DNA from: Maricaulis sp965228215
Lineage (GTDB): Bacteria; Pseudomonadota; Alphaproteobacteria; Caulobacterales; Maricaulaceae
Direction: 5' to 3'
Length of the DNA: 64,000 nt
NCBI GenBank assembly: GCA_965228215.1
Contig: OZ245800.1
Location: 868,001-932,000 of the forward strand
Part shown: piece after piece, positions 27,692-38,000 of the stretch
Position numbering within the stretch: position 1 is the stretch's first letter
Layout: each line of letters starts with the position of its first letter
Made by a program: the position numbers and the translations under genes
The notes under the pieces: generated by a model
What the model was told of the DNA's origin: nothing
Databases searched by the model: none
Seen by the model: only the letters and a program-made list of their open reading frames with translations

Positions 27692-28145
27692 AAACGGTGC
27701 TTCAGCGCTCGAGCTTCGCATACTGCACACTATGCGCCTATTGTCGGGTGAGCCTTACAGAGAAAGGACGTCGGCTAGATCCCGAAAGCGGGCGGAGTTC
27801 CCTGTAAATTTCCCTGACATCAGGGAATTCGGGCGCACGGGAACCGCGTGTTGCTTGCGTTTGAGACGATCGGGGAATTGGCGGTCATTCGGCCCCAGCG
27901 CTGCGGGAAACACCACCGCGACGTACCGCTAGCCACCGGAATAGCGGCATTATCCCGGAAAGGCTCAAATCAACAGAGACGAGACTGGGGATAGTGGCGG
28001 TGGTGCCAGACGAGAGCGAGCGAGTCGTGCAAGTACGCGATTGGATTCAGGTCTTCAGAATCTCACACCAACCGATGAGAACGGATCAGAAATTGAATTC
28101 ACCAGAACCCAAGATGAGCCGAGATGCACCGCGTAATGATCCGAT
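27692..28145. other. 454-base intergenic region
   Basis: Filled largely by dispersed repeat copy B (27810-28026). The remaining 120 bases before the stop of the M50 gene show no gene and no clear T-tailed hairpin. Confidence 0.6.
27810..28026 (+). repeat. Dispersed intergenic repeat, copy B
   Basis: Aligns over its whole length with copy A (13836-14055). It carries a longer inverted repeat at its left end (TTCCCTGACATCAGGGAA, 27809-27826), a near-perfect palindrome that may be the element's functional end. It lies just after the methyltransferase remnant. Confidence 0.8.
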
Positions 28146-30122
28146 CTATCTCATTCGCTGCTCAAGTTCGGTCATGCGGGCATCCTGCAGGTTCTGCAAG
28201 AGTCCCTGAACGTGGAACCAACCATGCCGCCACAAGGGCTGACTGCGAAACTCAACTCGCAGATGCGCTGGACTACCAATCATTGCACTGGGACTGAGCG
28301 GCCCTGTCGCACTCAGGATGAACTGGCGCTGCCCAGTCCGCCGGTCCACCGACACCCGCTCCTGCAAACTCAGGTCAGAAGGCGAAAGACTGAAGAACTC
28401 GTTTTCGAAACGAAGGTCTGCTCGACGAACTCCATCGGAAAAGTACGCGATATAGCGCTCGTCAAATGAGCCTGACAGGCGCGCATGACCATGGTCGGGA
28501 AGAAGGGCCCCAACTCGCGAACCCGCTTGTATGAGCACGCCGGGTCGAAGAGCGGCGTCGGGGATAAAGAGGCCCGCCACGTCGCTGCCTACCAGCTGGT
28601 TTGCCAATCTAATCTGCAAGTCCGTGACCTGCGCCTGGAGCGTGGAAACGCGTTCATTTGCGGTTTGAACGCGGACTTGCTCATTCGCTCTTTCTGTTTC
28701 GAAAGCTGACCTGGCCAATGCGAGCTCAGCCTGGCGTTCGACCAACTGTTCGGCCAGCCGCTGACTTTCGATCTCTATGAGGACTTGGCCCACAGCTACG
28801 GGGCCGTACTCGGACAACTCCGCAAGCGTGCCCGTCTCACTTGCCGTCACGGCGTAAGTGCTGGTTGTGTCGACAAAAACGCGCAAATCCTGACGGACCG
28901 GAAATTGGATGAAGAGCAGAGCCAGAATCAGCACACTGAAAACGGCGCCGCGAAACCGCCACATGGCGTACTTTTCTGATTTCGCCTCATTTGTTTCAGG
29001 TGCAGGTGTCCGCCCCAATGGAGCCGCGAACATGGCCACCAACCCCCAAGCGACCAAGGCTGCGCCAACACCCATATAGCGAGGGAGCAAGCTGTAGGCG
29101 ATAAAGCCGACGATATAGATTCGATATCCAAAACTAAGCGTCGAGTATGCGAGCACCGCGATATCGCGTTTGAGCTTTGGGAGGTCGCCGAGCTTACCCA
29201 GTGACCCCGCCCAGGCCTGGAAGCGTCTGAAGCGCTGGGTTCCGTCCTGTGACAGGTTGCGATGCCGGACCAAGTCGATCAGCGCGAAATACCCATCTAG
29301 CTTCACCAGCGGGTTCGCATTGAACAGGATGGAATTCAAGGTCAAGTAAACAAAGAGGTTTCCAAACAAGGATTGGAGAAATTCGCCCGCAGAAAGATGC
29401 CAGGCGATAAAGACTATCACGCCCATAAGCAGGTCCGTGAACAGTCCCGCCAGGCTGATCACGACACGCTGTCCGCGATTGGCTGAAATGTCTGCATCCG
29501 AACAATCCACGTACGGGATCGGAAACAACGCAATGAACAATACGCCCGCATAACCCACCCGAACGCCGTATCGGGTCGATGCAAGAACGTGGCCCAGCTC
29601 ATGGAAGAGCTTCAATAGCGGCGCTGCGATAGCAAACGTCAGCAAGGCTGAAGGAGAGAAGACGTTCTGATAAGCCGCAATAATTGCCCACTCCGTCTGC
29701 AATCCCAGGAAAAGGCCAATGATGCAGAGCGCCCCCATTAGCCAGAGATAAAGTGAGCCAACCGCCCACTGAGCCAGGGCGCCGAGCCGCTTCTGGAAAG
29801 GGGCAACCTCGAAGAGTGAAACGCGCACAAAGAGCGGATTGAAGGGTTTGCGACCCGTGCGGCTCGAGTGCCTCAGATGCTGCACGGAATGGAGGAAACC
29901 TGCGACCTCCAGCCGGTTGGCCTGAACGGGATCTGGCTCAGACGCAGCCACCGGCTCGGCGCGCCAGCCATGCTTCAATCGCAGGAGTGCGCGCGCGATT
30001 GATCGCGGTAAAACCAGAATATTGCCTGAGGCCTGATCACGCGCGAGCACCCCGCGCTCCGGCTGGTCTATCGGGCCATCAAGTTCGACCTGGTTTAGAT
30101 GCGCCAGTTCAGGTGAATCCAC
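28146..30122 (-). CDS. M50 site-2-type metalloprotease fused to HlyD-like arm
   Basis: 658 residues from a GTG start (AGGA 7 bases upstream) that overlaps the previous gene by 28 bases. An N-terminal segment of about 110 residues resembles a PqqD-like binding region (ARDQASGNILVLPRSIARAL). The membrane domain with several helices (about 140-400) carries the zinc site His174-Glu-Leu-Gly-His178 and the partner Asp276 in NPLVKLDGYF. After a helix near 415 (FRGAVFSVLILALLFIQF) come a lipoyl half motif, a coiled coil (about 470-540) and a beta domain, as in HlyD adaptors. Such proteins are annotated as putative peptide zinc metalloproteases. It is the last gene of the 51.1-28.1 kb set, and its place suggests a role in releasing or moving the giant LEPRxLL protein. 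Confidence 0.85.
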   Translation of the reverse strand: MDSPELAHLNQVELDGPIDQPERGVLARDQASGNILVLPRSIARALLRLKHGWRAEPVAASEPDPVQANRLEVAGFLHSVQHLRHSSRTGRKPFNPLFVRVSLFEVAPFQKRLGALAQWAVGSLYLWLMGALCIIGLFLGLQTEWAIIAAYQNVFSPSALLTFAIAAPLLKLFHELGHVLASTRYGVRVGYAGVLFIALFPIPYVDCSDADISANRGQRVVISLAGLFTDLLMGVIVFIAWHLSAGEFLQSLFGNLFVYLTLNSILFNANPLVKLDGYFALIDLVRHRNLSQDGTQRFRRFQAWAGSLGKLGDLPKLKRDIAVLAYSTLSFGYRIYIVGFIAYSLLPRYMGVGAALVAWGLVAMFAAPLGRTPAPETNEAKSEKYAMWRFRGAVFSVLILALLFIQFPVRQDLRVFVDTTSTYAVTASETGTLAELSEYGPVAVGQVLIEIESQRLAEQLVERQAELALARSAFETERANEQVRVQTANERVSTLQAQVTDLQIRLANQLVGSDVAGLFIPDAALRPGVLIQAGSRVGALLPDHGHARLSGSFDERYIAYFSDGVRRADLRFENEFFSLSPSDLSLQERVSVDRRTGQRQFILSATGPLSPSAMIGSPAHLRVEFRSQPLWRHGWFHVQGLLQNLQDARMTELEQRMR

Positions 30123-31714
30123 GCTTGCATCCTAATGTATTCGATCACATGGCGGGTCCAAACTCGAATCCGAGGGGCACGCCCGGTGTGAACCTGCGCA
30201 TAGCCGGACAACCCAGGCAAAATTTCGCGCGTCACATCACCTTCAATGATTGCCGATGCCAAGAGAACCGGTGGCGCCCCGGCTTCCCCGCCTGTCTCTA
30301 CGGGTGTTGGAGCCGTGAGCACTCGTATTGGATAGACTTCACCCAGCTGACCACGAAGACTTAACTGACCGGTCTGGCCCACATCAACAAGGCTTGCGTC
30401 GGAAGCGCTTACTGTGAATTCGAAACGGTATCGTGCAGTCGTCTGAATTCGGACGATTTCAGTGCCAGGTGGAAGATGGCGACCGGTTTCTCCGCCAGAC
30501 AAGGCCGAAATGACACGGCCAGAAGCGCTCGCTTGAGGTTCGAGGAGGGCCAGTCGGGATTCGATTTGCCCAAGCCGGGTCTGTTGGAGGGCCACCCGGC
30601 TTTCGGCCAGGACGTACGCTCCATAATCATCTTCAGCGAGCGCTGCTGTCGCTGAGGCCTGTTCAGCGGAAATCTGAAACAGGGTTTCGGCTCGCAGATC
30701 GTCCTGGTCGGGCGCGCTCAACGCGGCGAGCGGCGCTCCGACCTCCACCCGCTCGCCAACACGAACATTGATGCGGTCCAGATAGGTTGGGAAATGCACC
30801 GAGACGATCTCGACGTCCATGGGCTGAGCGACGCCGGACGCGCTGACCCTGCGATCTGTAGGGAGCAATAGAAAGACGACAGCGAGAACAGCCGCCGCAA
30901 TTGACCCTCTTTGGAACCAACGCCGCCGTTTTGACCAGTCTCTTTGCGTTTTGTGTTTCAGCTCCAGAATGGCGCGGAGACGCTGGCAGTCTCCTTCAGG
31001 GTCCGGGGACGCCGGATCGAACAATGCAATCGCGAAACCAGCTTCGCCGCGCGCTGGCAGGGATAAATAGAGTTCGCCTGCACCCAATTTGTCGAGGAGA
31101 AGAATAGCATCCTCGTGACGCAGGTCTGCTTCCGCTTGCAAAGGCCCGGCTTTGACCGTTGCGGACACAACCGCCTCGTCGCGCCAAGACCTGAACACAT
31201 CAGCGAGCTGATCGCGTGACGGTTCCATGTCCAGCGTTGAGAGCGTGAGCGTGGTCTCACCGCCTGGCTTGAACAGCATCAGCGCCGCATTTTTGGCGAG
31301 GCCTGCATTCACAATCGCGTCGCAGCTGAGTGCCAGGAGTTTAGGCAGCGTCAAGCGTTGCTCGGACTTCGCGATATAGCTCGCGAGAAGGTCGCTCGCA
31401 GGCGAGGCCGCAATACGTGTCGCCAAGGCGATGGATGACGTGCTCTCGCTGGTCAGTTTCGCCAGTCGGCGAGCCAGGGACGGGAGTTGTGTTGCAGGCG
31501 GCACCTCATCGAACACAAATCCGTAGAGGAGCTCCTCGCCTTGCAAGGCAAGCACCAGGAGCTTGTCGCCCAGCCGGTGAAAGGCCGGCTGGGCCGGTTC
31601 GGGCGACGGCAATGACCTGACCTCTAACTCAGAGGGCAGAGTTCCCAGCAGGGTGACCGTAGCCGCGTCATCGCCTGGACTGACCCGAAAAATGCAGGAG
31701 AGTGCGTCCAGCAT
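30095..31714 (-). CDS. HlyD-type adaptor with extra N-terminal domain
   Basis: 539 residues; AAGGGGC precedes the ATG at 31714. Residues 1 to about 260 form a soluble cytoplasmic domain of GAF-like or unknown type (LPSLARRLAKLTSESTSSIA and DLLASYIAKSEQRLTL) with no signal peptide. A single transmembrane helix follows at about 270-285 (IAAAVLAVVFLLLPTD), then a periplasmic HlyD-like part: lipoyl half motif, short helical hairpin (about 345-390) and a beta domain with AQVHTGR near the end. It starts 7 bases after the DUF3467 gene and overlaps the M50 gene. The cytoplasmic domain may recognise the LEPRxLL end of the giant protein or regulate the channel; this is inference. Confidence 0.8.
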   Translation of the reverse strand: MLDALSCIFRVSPGDDAATVTLLGTLPSELEVRSLPSPEPAQPAFHRLGDKLLVLALQGEELLYGFVFDEVPPATQLPSLARRLAKLTSESTSSIALATRIAASPASDLLASYIAKSEQRLTLPKLLALSCDAIVNAGLAKNAALMLFKPGGETTLTLSTLDMEPSRDQLADVFRSWRDEAVVSATVKAGPLQAEADLRHEDAILLLDKLGAGELYLSLPARGEAGFAIALFDPASPDPEGDCQRLRAILELKHKTQRDWSKRRRWFQRGSIAAAVLAVVFLLLPTDRRVSASGVAQPMDVEIVSVHFPTYLDRINVRVGERVEVGAPLAALSAPDQDDLRAETLFQISAEQASATAALAEDDYGAYVLAESRVALQQTRLGQIESRLALLEPQASASGRVISALSGGETGRHLPPGTEIVRIQTTARYRFEFTVSASDASLVDVGQTGQLSLRGQLGEVYPIRVLTAPTPVETGGEAGAPPVLLASAIIEGDVTREILPGLSGYAQVHTGRAPRIRVWTRHVIEYIRMQAWIHLNWRI

Positions 31715-31721
31715 TGCCCCT

Positions 31722-32024
31722 TTACGAACCGATCGTCCCGAACTGATCTTCGTAAACTTTTACGGACTGGGCCAGAATGGCCGCGAGACGCTTGGCCGCG
31801 AACGGGCTCATCACAATACGATGAGCGAGGTTTACGTCCACGCTCTTGGTTTCGCTTGCGTCACCGCGCCAGTGCTGGTGAGTGCCAAAAAGCAGGAAGA
31901 ATTCTTCTCGGTTGGCAGTCGCGGTCCCGATGTTGGCGTAGTGGCTCGCCATATTGTCATCATGCCAATTGATCTTGATTCCGCCGAGTTGATCAGAGGT
32001 GCCGGAGGATTTCTTCTCGGACAT
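31722..32024 (-). CDS. DUF3467 family protein
   Basis: 100 residues. The pattern of DUF3467 is visible: a strand ending in ANIGTATANREEFFLLFGT, then VNLAHRIVMSPFAAKRLAAI and LAQSVKVYEDQFG. Members are small cytoplasmic proteins of unknown function. The gene sits between the giant gene (28 bases away) and the adaptor gene (7 bases away), so it is part of the same transcript and may act as a cytoplasmic chaperone or targeting factor for the giant protein. That role is a guess from position only. Confidence 0.8.
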   Translation of the reverse strand: MSEKKSSGTSDQLGGIKINWHDDNMASHYANIGTATANREEFFLLFGTHQHWRGDASETKSVDVNLAHRIVMSPFAAKRLAAILAQSVKVYEDQFGTIGS

Positions 32025-32051
32025 TGGGTGTTCTCACTTTCGTTGGTTCAG

Positions 32052-35000
32052 TTACTCCGCAGCCACCAGAACTGCGGTGTTGGAATTCATGCTGGACATT
32101 GCAGCGCCGACGTTCAGCTCAAGACGATCTTCAATGATCGCCATCAAGCGCTCAAGCAGATAAGCTTCAGTTGCAAAATCGAGTTGCAGCGACTGGCTGA
32201 GATGAGCGCTGATCGCTGCCTCAATGGCGGCGCGAAGGGCATCACCATCCAATCCCATGGCCATCAGTTCAGCAATCGCGGACATCAGGATGTCACTCGT
32301 GACGTAATCCATGATTTCGCCCAGATAGCCTGTCTCCAAAGTCAGGCTCGGTCCGCGCTCAAACATGATCTCAGGCCGCAGGGATGGATGTTCGAAATCC
32401 AGGACATCGCCACTTCCATCCACAACACGGTCCAGCGTCATACCGATAGATGCTGAAGATTGAGCTCTGGACACAACATCGATGGCGGCCGGACCTGCGA
32501 AGTTGACCTGAACCAGCGACCAATGCGGCGTGTCCTGGCCAAACTGCAAAGCATCGAATTCTGTTGTGAAATAACCGGCGAACCCGTCTGAGAAGATCGC
32601 GTCATCAGCCGTGTTGCCGAAGAACAGGTCGGGACCCAGATTGCCAATCATGACGTCGAAGCCGTCTTCGCCATGGATTTCATCATACCCGCCCGTGACA
32701 TAGGCAAAATTGGTATCAATCCACAATTCTCCGAAGACACCGCTTCCATCGGCAGTGAAGACCCGCTCGATGATTGCCGTGTCGCCGATCAGGAAATCCT
32801 GACCGTCGCCGCCGAACAGCTCTTCGTCACCGAAACCACCAATCAGGTAGTCAGTACCGGCATTGCCGCGGAGCACATCATCACCGTCCACGTCCGGTCG
32901 AAGGCTTTCGAAACGGATGAAGCGATCAAGTGCTGATTGCCCGGCAAATCGCTCCGCGAAAGGCTGGAACAGGACATCTGCGTTATCGCCGACCGCCATA
33001 TCATCATCCAGGCCGCCAATGACTGTGTCGTCACCGGTTTGGCCCATCATGATGTTATCGCCGCGTGTCCCCTCAGCGGTAAAGCTGTCATCGCCGCCTT
33101 GCGCATGATGCATCGTCGTCAGCGAGAGAATTTCCCACATGTGTGTGTGAACCATCTCGGCATCATCGCCGACCGCAACGTCATCGCCTGCGCCAACCGA
33201 AATCACGTCATCGCCCTGGCCCGCAATAATCATCGCATTGCCGGCGCCGGTATTGATCACGTCATCACCACCGATCAACGAGGAATCCGAGGTCAATATG
33301 CCTTCCGCTTCCGCGCTGGAGCTTTTGAAAACGCCTCGGTCGCCCAGGATCAGGTTGAAACCATCGCCCATATCGAAGCGATCGCCTTGGTCACCGCCAA
33401 TGACGACATTGTCGCCATCACCGGCCGTAAAGACATCCTTGCCCGATGCGGCCGCCATGTCCGTGGACACCAGGTCATAGATGATTGCGTCTGCAGCCTC
33501 ATTGGGCGTGGTGTTCATGACACCGTCATCACCCAAAACGAAGTTCAAGCCATCCAGAAGGGAGGCGCTGTCATCGCCGCCGCCAAGGGCGATCATGTTT
33601 ACGCCGCCAGCGACTGTGACCTGGTCATTGCCATCACGGGTATCCGCAGTGGTGGCCGCTTCTTGCACCATGATATCGAACTGGAACCAATCTGTCTCCG
33701 CGTCTGCAAGGCGCTCAGCGGATGGGCTGTTGCCCGGATGGTCATAATCGGACAAGGCCCGAAGCGCACTTTCGCGAAGGGTCATGACACCGCTGTCGCC
33801 GATCATTGTGAGGCCGCCGACGCCAGCCGTGACCACATCATCGCCCAGGCCACCAAAGACAAGATCATTCTGATCAATGGGCGATGGTGGATCGCCCGCA
33901 CCGGGCGAGTCTTCGCCCACCGTGATGATATCATCACCATCGGTGCTCAACGCCAGACCGGTGAAGGTGAAGCCCGCCCAATCCATCAATGCATTGTCAC
34001 CGAAGAGGATATCGACGCCCAGACCTGCGTTAAGCGTATCGCCGCCCTCGCCACCGATCAGGACATCGTCGCCGCGCCCTGTGGTCAGCTGATCTGCGCC
34101 GCCTTTGGAGTTGTTGATGGATTCAATAAGGCTTTGAGTCTCGAGAATGTCGCCGCCTTCAATTCGACCGAAATCACCAAGAAGGACATTGTCGCCCAGA
34201 AGATCGGTAAGGACCTCGACGCCACCGCCATTGCCGCCGCCGACAAGCAGGTCGTCCATGGCGCCGCCATCGAGTGTGTCGGAACCTTGATTGTTGCTGG
34301 ATTCAAACTGCGAGGTGAACTGACGCGCCACCAAGGTACCTGACGTGATGATGCTCGCGTAGTCACCCACAAGGATATCGCGGCCCGCTTCTCCGCGCAG
34401 CGTATCCATTCCACCGCCGCCAAGCATGATGTCATCGCCGCGGCCGCCATCCATCGTGTCATCGCCGTCTGCAATGTCGAGGATTTCAATCCGCAACGTA
34501 CCCGGTGCGGGAACATCGAGGTTGAGAGAACGGATATCGATCGCGCTGTCATTCAGTGCGATATTGAACGTTCCGCCAGTCATCAGATCATTGCCGAGGC
34601 CGCCGTTCAGCGTATCGGAACCAAGATTGCCTTCGATGATATCGGACCCGATCTGACCAAAGAGCCGATCATCGCCCGACCCGCCAATCAGGATGTCGGC
34701 CCCGTCTTTACGAGCGAGTGCATCGATCTCTGAGGTGTTGCCGATAGCGCCGCTGCTGCCAGCCGCTTTGCCCCATCCCCAGACCTCAACATCCTGGCCG
34801 TTCACTTTGATGATGTCAGACCCAGCGCCGCCCTCAATGAGAACTTTGGCACCGCCGATCTCAATATCGTCATCGCCTGCTCCGGACAGGACAGTGACGT
34901 CACCGCTACCGTCAAGGTCGCCGCGAATGATGTCATCACCCTTACCAGTCAGGATCACGTGATTACCCGATCCGACGGTGACCGTCTCGACGTCGCGGTC

Positions 35001-38000
35001 GGCCTTGTTCTGGGAAATCTCTGTGTAGGATGTGATTAGCCCTGCAAGATTGACCGGCGCATCAAGGCCAACATCATAGAAGCCTTCGGCGGCGGCATTG
35101 ACAGTTCCATCCGCGTTGATGCCCAGCAACTCCAGGACCCGTTCTGACGAAACGCCACCTTCCGCGAACTCGGTCAGGAAGACATCGCGCATGCCGTAAT
35201 CTTTGCCAGACAGAACGATGACGTTGCCACCTGGAATATCGATGTTGTCAGCACCACCTTCAGCGAAGATCACATAGGTGCCTTGGGCACCTTCCGGCGC
35301 TGTAATGATGTCATCTCCATCACCCGCAAAGACGACATTGATTCCACCAAGCGGCAACATGATCGTGTCCGACCCAGCCCCAGTGTAGGTAATCGTGACA
35401 CGGTCGCTGTCTGCGTCCGCGAAGTTGGACATGTCGATGACATTGTCGCCTTCGCCTGCCGGGATAACAATCGCACCCGCGCTGCTGTCGATTTCACCTG
35501 ACAGATTGCCTTCGGCATTCGTCATGGATACCGCGAACGTATTGTCCGCCGTGCCCATGATCAGATGATCATCGCCATCGGTTTCAAGGCTGGAGTTTGA
35601 GCTGATGATCCGGGCGCCGAAATTTAGGATCTGGGTAGAGTTATCTTCCCCGCCGCCTGCTCCGAGCAGGTTGAGCAAGCCTTGGATGGAAAGAATGCCC
35701 GCAGCAGTGCCATCAAAAGCGCTGACCAGGGTGGGCCCAGGCCGATAAAGCTCAAGTTCAAACTCCGGGATTTCATACTCGAACAGCGTTTCATCGAACG
35801 GTCCGAACCAGGCTTCCGCCGAAACGCCAAACTGGATACTACCCTCGGTCAAGAACGCCACCTGCGCCTGTGGAAGCACGACGCCCATCTGGACCATGGC
35901 CACGATCACATCAAGCAATTCGGACAAGCGGAGTTTGCCGTCATCATTGGGGTCATTGATGTTGAATTCAAAATCAACCGAGCCCCCGCCCTCAATACCG
36001 GTGGCGATGGCACTCGCGATCATCGTGAACTCGATATCGAGATCAACAAGCGAGCCGGGGCTGGCTTCAATAAAGACACCATCGAGAAGCCGGAAAGGAT
36101 CAAATGAATTGATGAAATTCTGAATGCCGCTGAGATCGTATCCGATCTCGAACTTGGTCACTCCGTATCCGTCAATGCTGTTCTGGAAACCGACCCCGCG
36201 ATCGACAATGTCCTGGATCGCATCTTTCGCCCAATCTGGAATATCGATGGTATCCAGCAGCTGAGCTGTGAAATCAAAGTCGGCAGTATCAATGTTGAAG
36301 AGCGTATAGCGCGCACGCACAAGGTCGACGCCGCTGAAGTCGCCGAGCAGCATTGAAATAGCACTGAACGGGTCTTTGATGAGCGGGATGTCGACGGAGA
36401 AACCGCGAGTGATGTCGCCAAAAGTTCCGAGGTCCGGTTTCTGACTGGCGGTCAGGAAACCACCGCGATCCACTTCCGTGATATCGATGCCGGAGAGCTG
36501 TGTCTCACCGCTAATCATTCCCGGCGCATACTCGGTAAAATCAAAGCTTCCGAATTGAACCATTCCCCCGGCGTCGGCCAGATCGACGACGAATTGCGCA
36601 ATTGAATTAGCCACTTCCGCGACATTGTCTGCGAGCCGGATAATTGGGAACCAGGACGCAATCAGATCGACTGCCAAATCCTTCAACAAGCCGAGGGGAG
36701 GCTGGAAGATTACATCAATCACCTCCAGAAGCGGCTGGACAAAGGACAAAATAGGATCGACCAGAGGGCGGATCAGGGCGTCGTAGAGCTGGCTCGCGTC
36801 AATGCGGACATTGTTGATGCCAAGCTGATCGACAACAAGGCCATCCTGGAGTGTGTAAGAGGCGTCCAAAACGACTTCCGCCAAGACATCCGGCAGAACC
36901 TGAAAGCCGCCAATTTCAACCGCGCCGCCTGTGAATGGGTTCAGAACATTTCCGACGAACCCGATATTCACATCGACATCCGCACCGAAATCAAACTCTA
37001 CCAATTCGCTGAAATTGAGCTGGCTAAGATAAACCACGCGCTCATAGGTCAGCAGCTCGCCATCAGCATCGATTGGTGTGATGTTGCTGAAGTCCCGCGC
37101 CAGCGCGCCACCACTGGTTTCTTGAGATGCGCTCTCGGACGGGCCTGTCAGCTCCAACCCGCTCTCGCCGTAGAGATTGGCGCTCAGGAACGCCGTCAAC
37201 TGCGCTGTGCCACCCTCTGTACGAGCTTCGCCGATGATATTGCCGTCGTCGTCAAGTGTAACCGCCTGAGCAGACAGGCCCAGCAAGTTCAATACACTCA
37301 TCGAACCTGAGAATGTCCCGGCATCGACGAGGAATTCTATCTCGACCTCCGGGCGATCCACGTCGTTCAGCAGGAAGAAGCCGTTACGATCGAAGCCGAA
37401 GCCGATATTCACTGTGTAATCGAGCTCGAGAAGAATCTCAGATCCCTCGTCAACCTCGATGTTGAAACCAGGAATTCCAAAATCGAAATCGATATCCAAC
37501 ATCTCGCTGAACAGGGTTCCGGAGAAATTCAGCGCGCCATAGATATAGGACTCGCCTGTCGAACCTGACGTATCGAGATAGGCTTGGATGTACTCTTCGC
37601 CATCGGTTCCAAAGACCGTGTTGAGCTGATCGTTCAAGAAGCCCGTCAGCAAATCCACCGTGGTCGGCAAGGACCCATCGGGCAGCGGCGTGTTCGCCCA
37701 CTCGAGTGCAGGCTGGATCACCGAATTTATGACGTCATCAAAGAAGGAGAGCCCCACCGACAAGGAGTCCCCGATAATCGGCAGATTGATATCGTCCATG
37801 AAGTCGGTGAAAAAGTCATTCACTTCACCGAAAATGTCGTTGATCCCGCCAAGCACTAGGCGAGGATCATTCAGAAGCTCCAACACATTGATGTTGGAAA
37901 GGAAGTCGCCGAGATCGGGCAGGCGTAAATCGAACTTTTCAAGGTCAATGCCATTGCCATCAAACAGGCTTGGCAATTCCCCGTCCCAAGTCGCGCTCAG

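Noticed and set aside
32937..34343. 468-codon plus-strand frame opposite the RTX region
   Set aside because: Shadow of the repeated GGxGxD codons; no family features.
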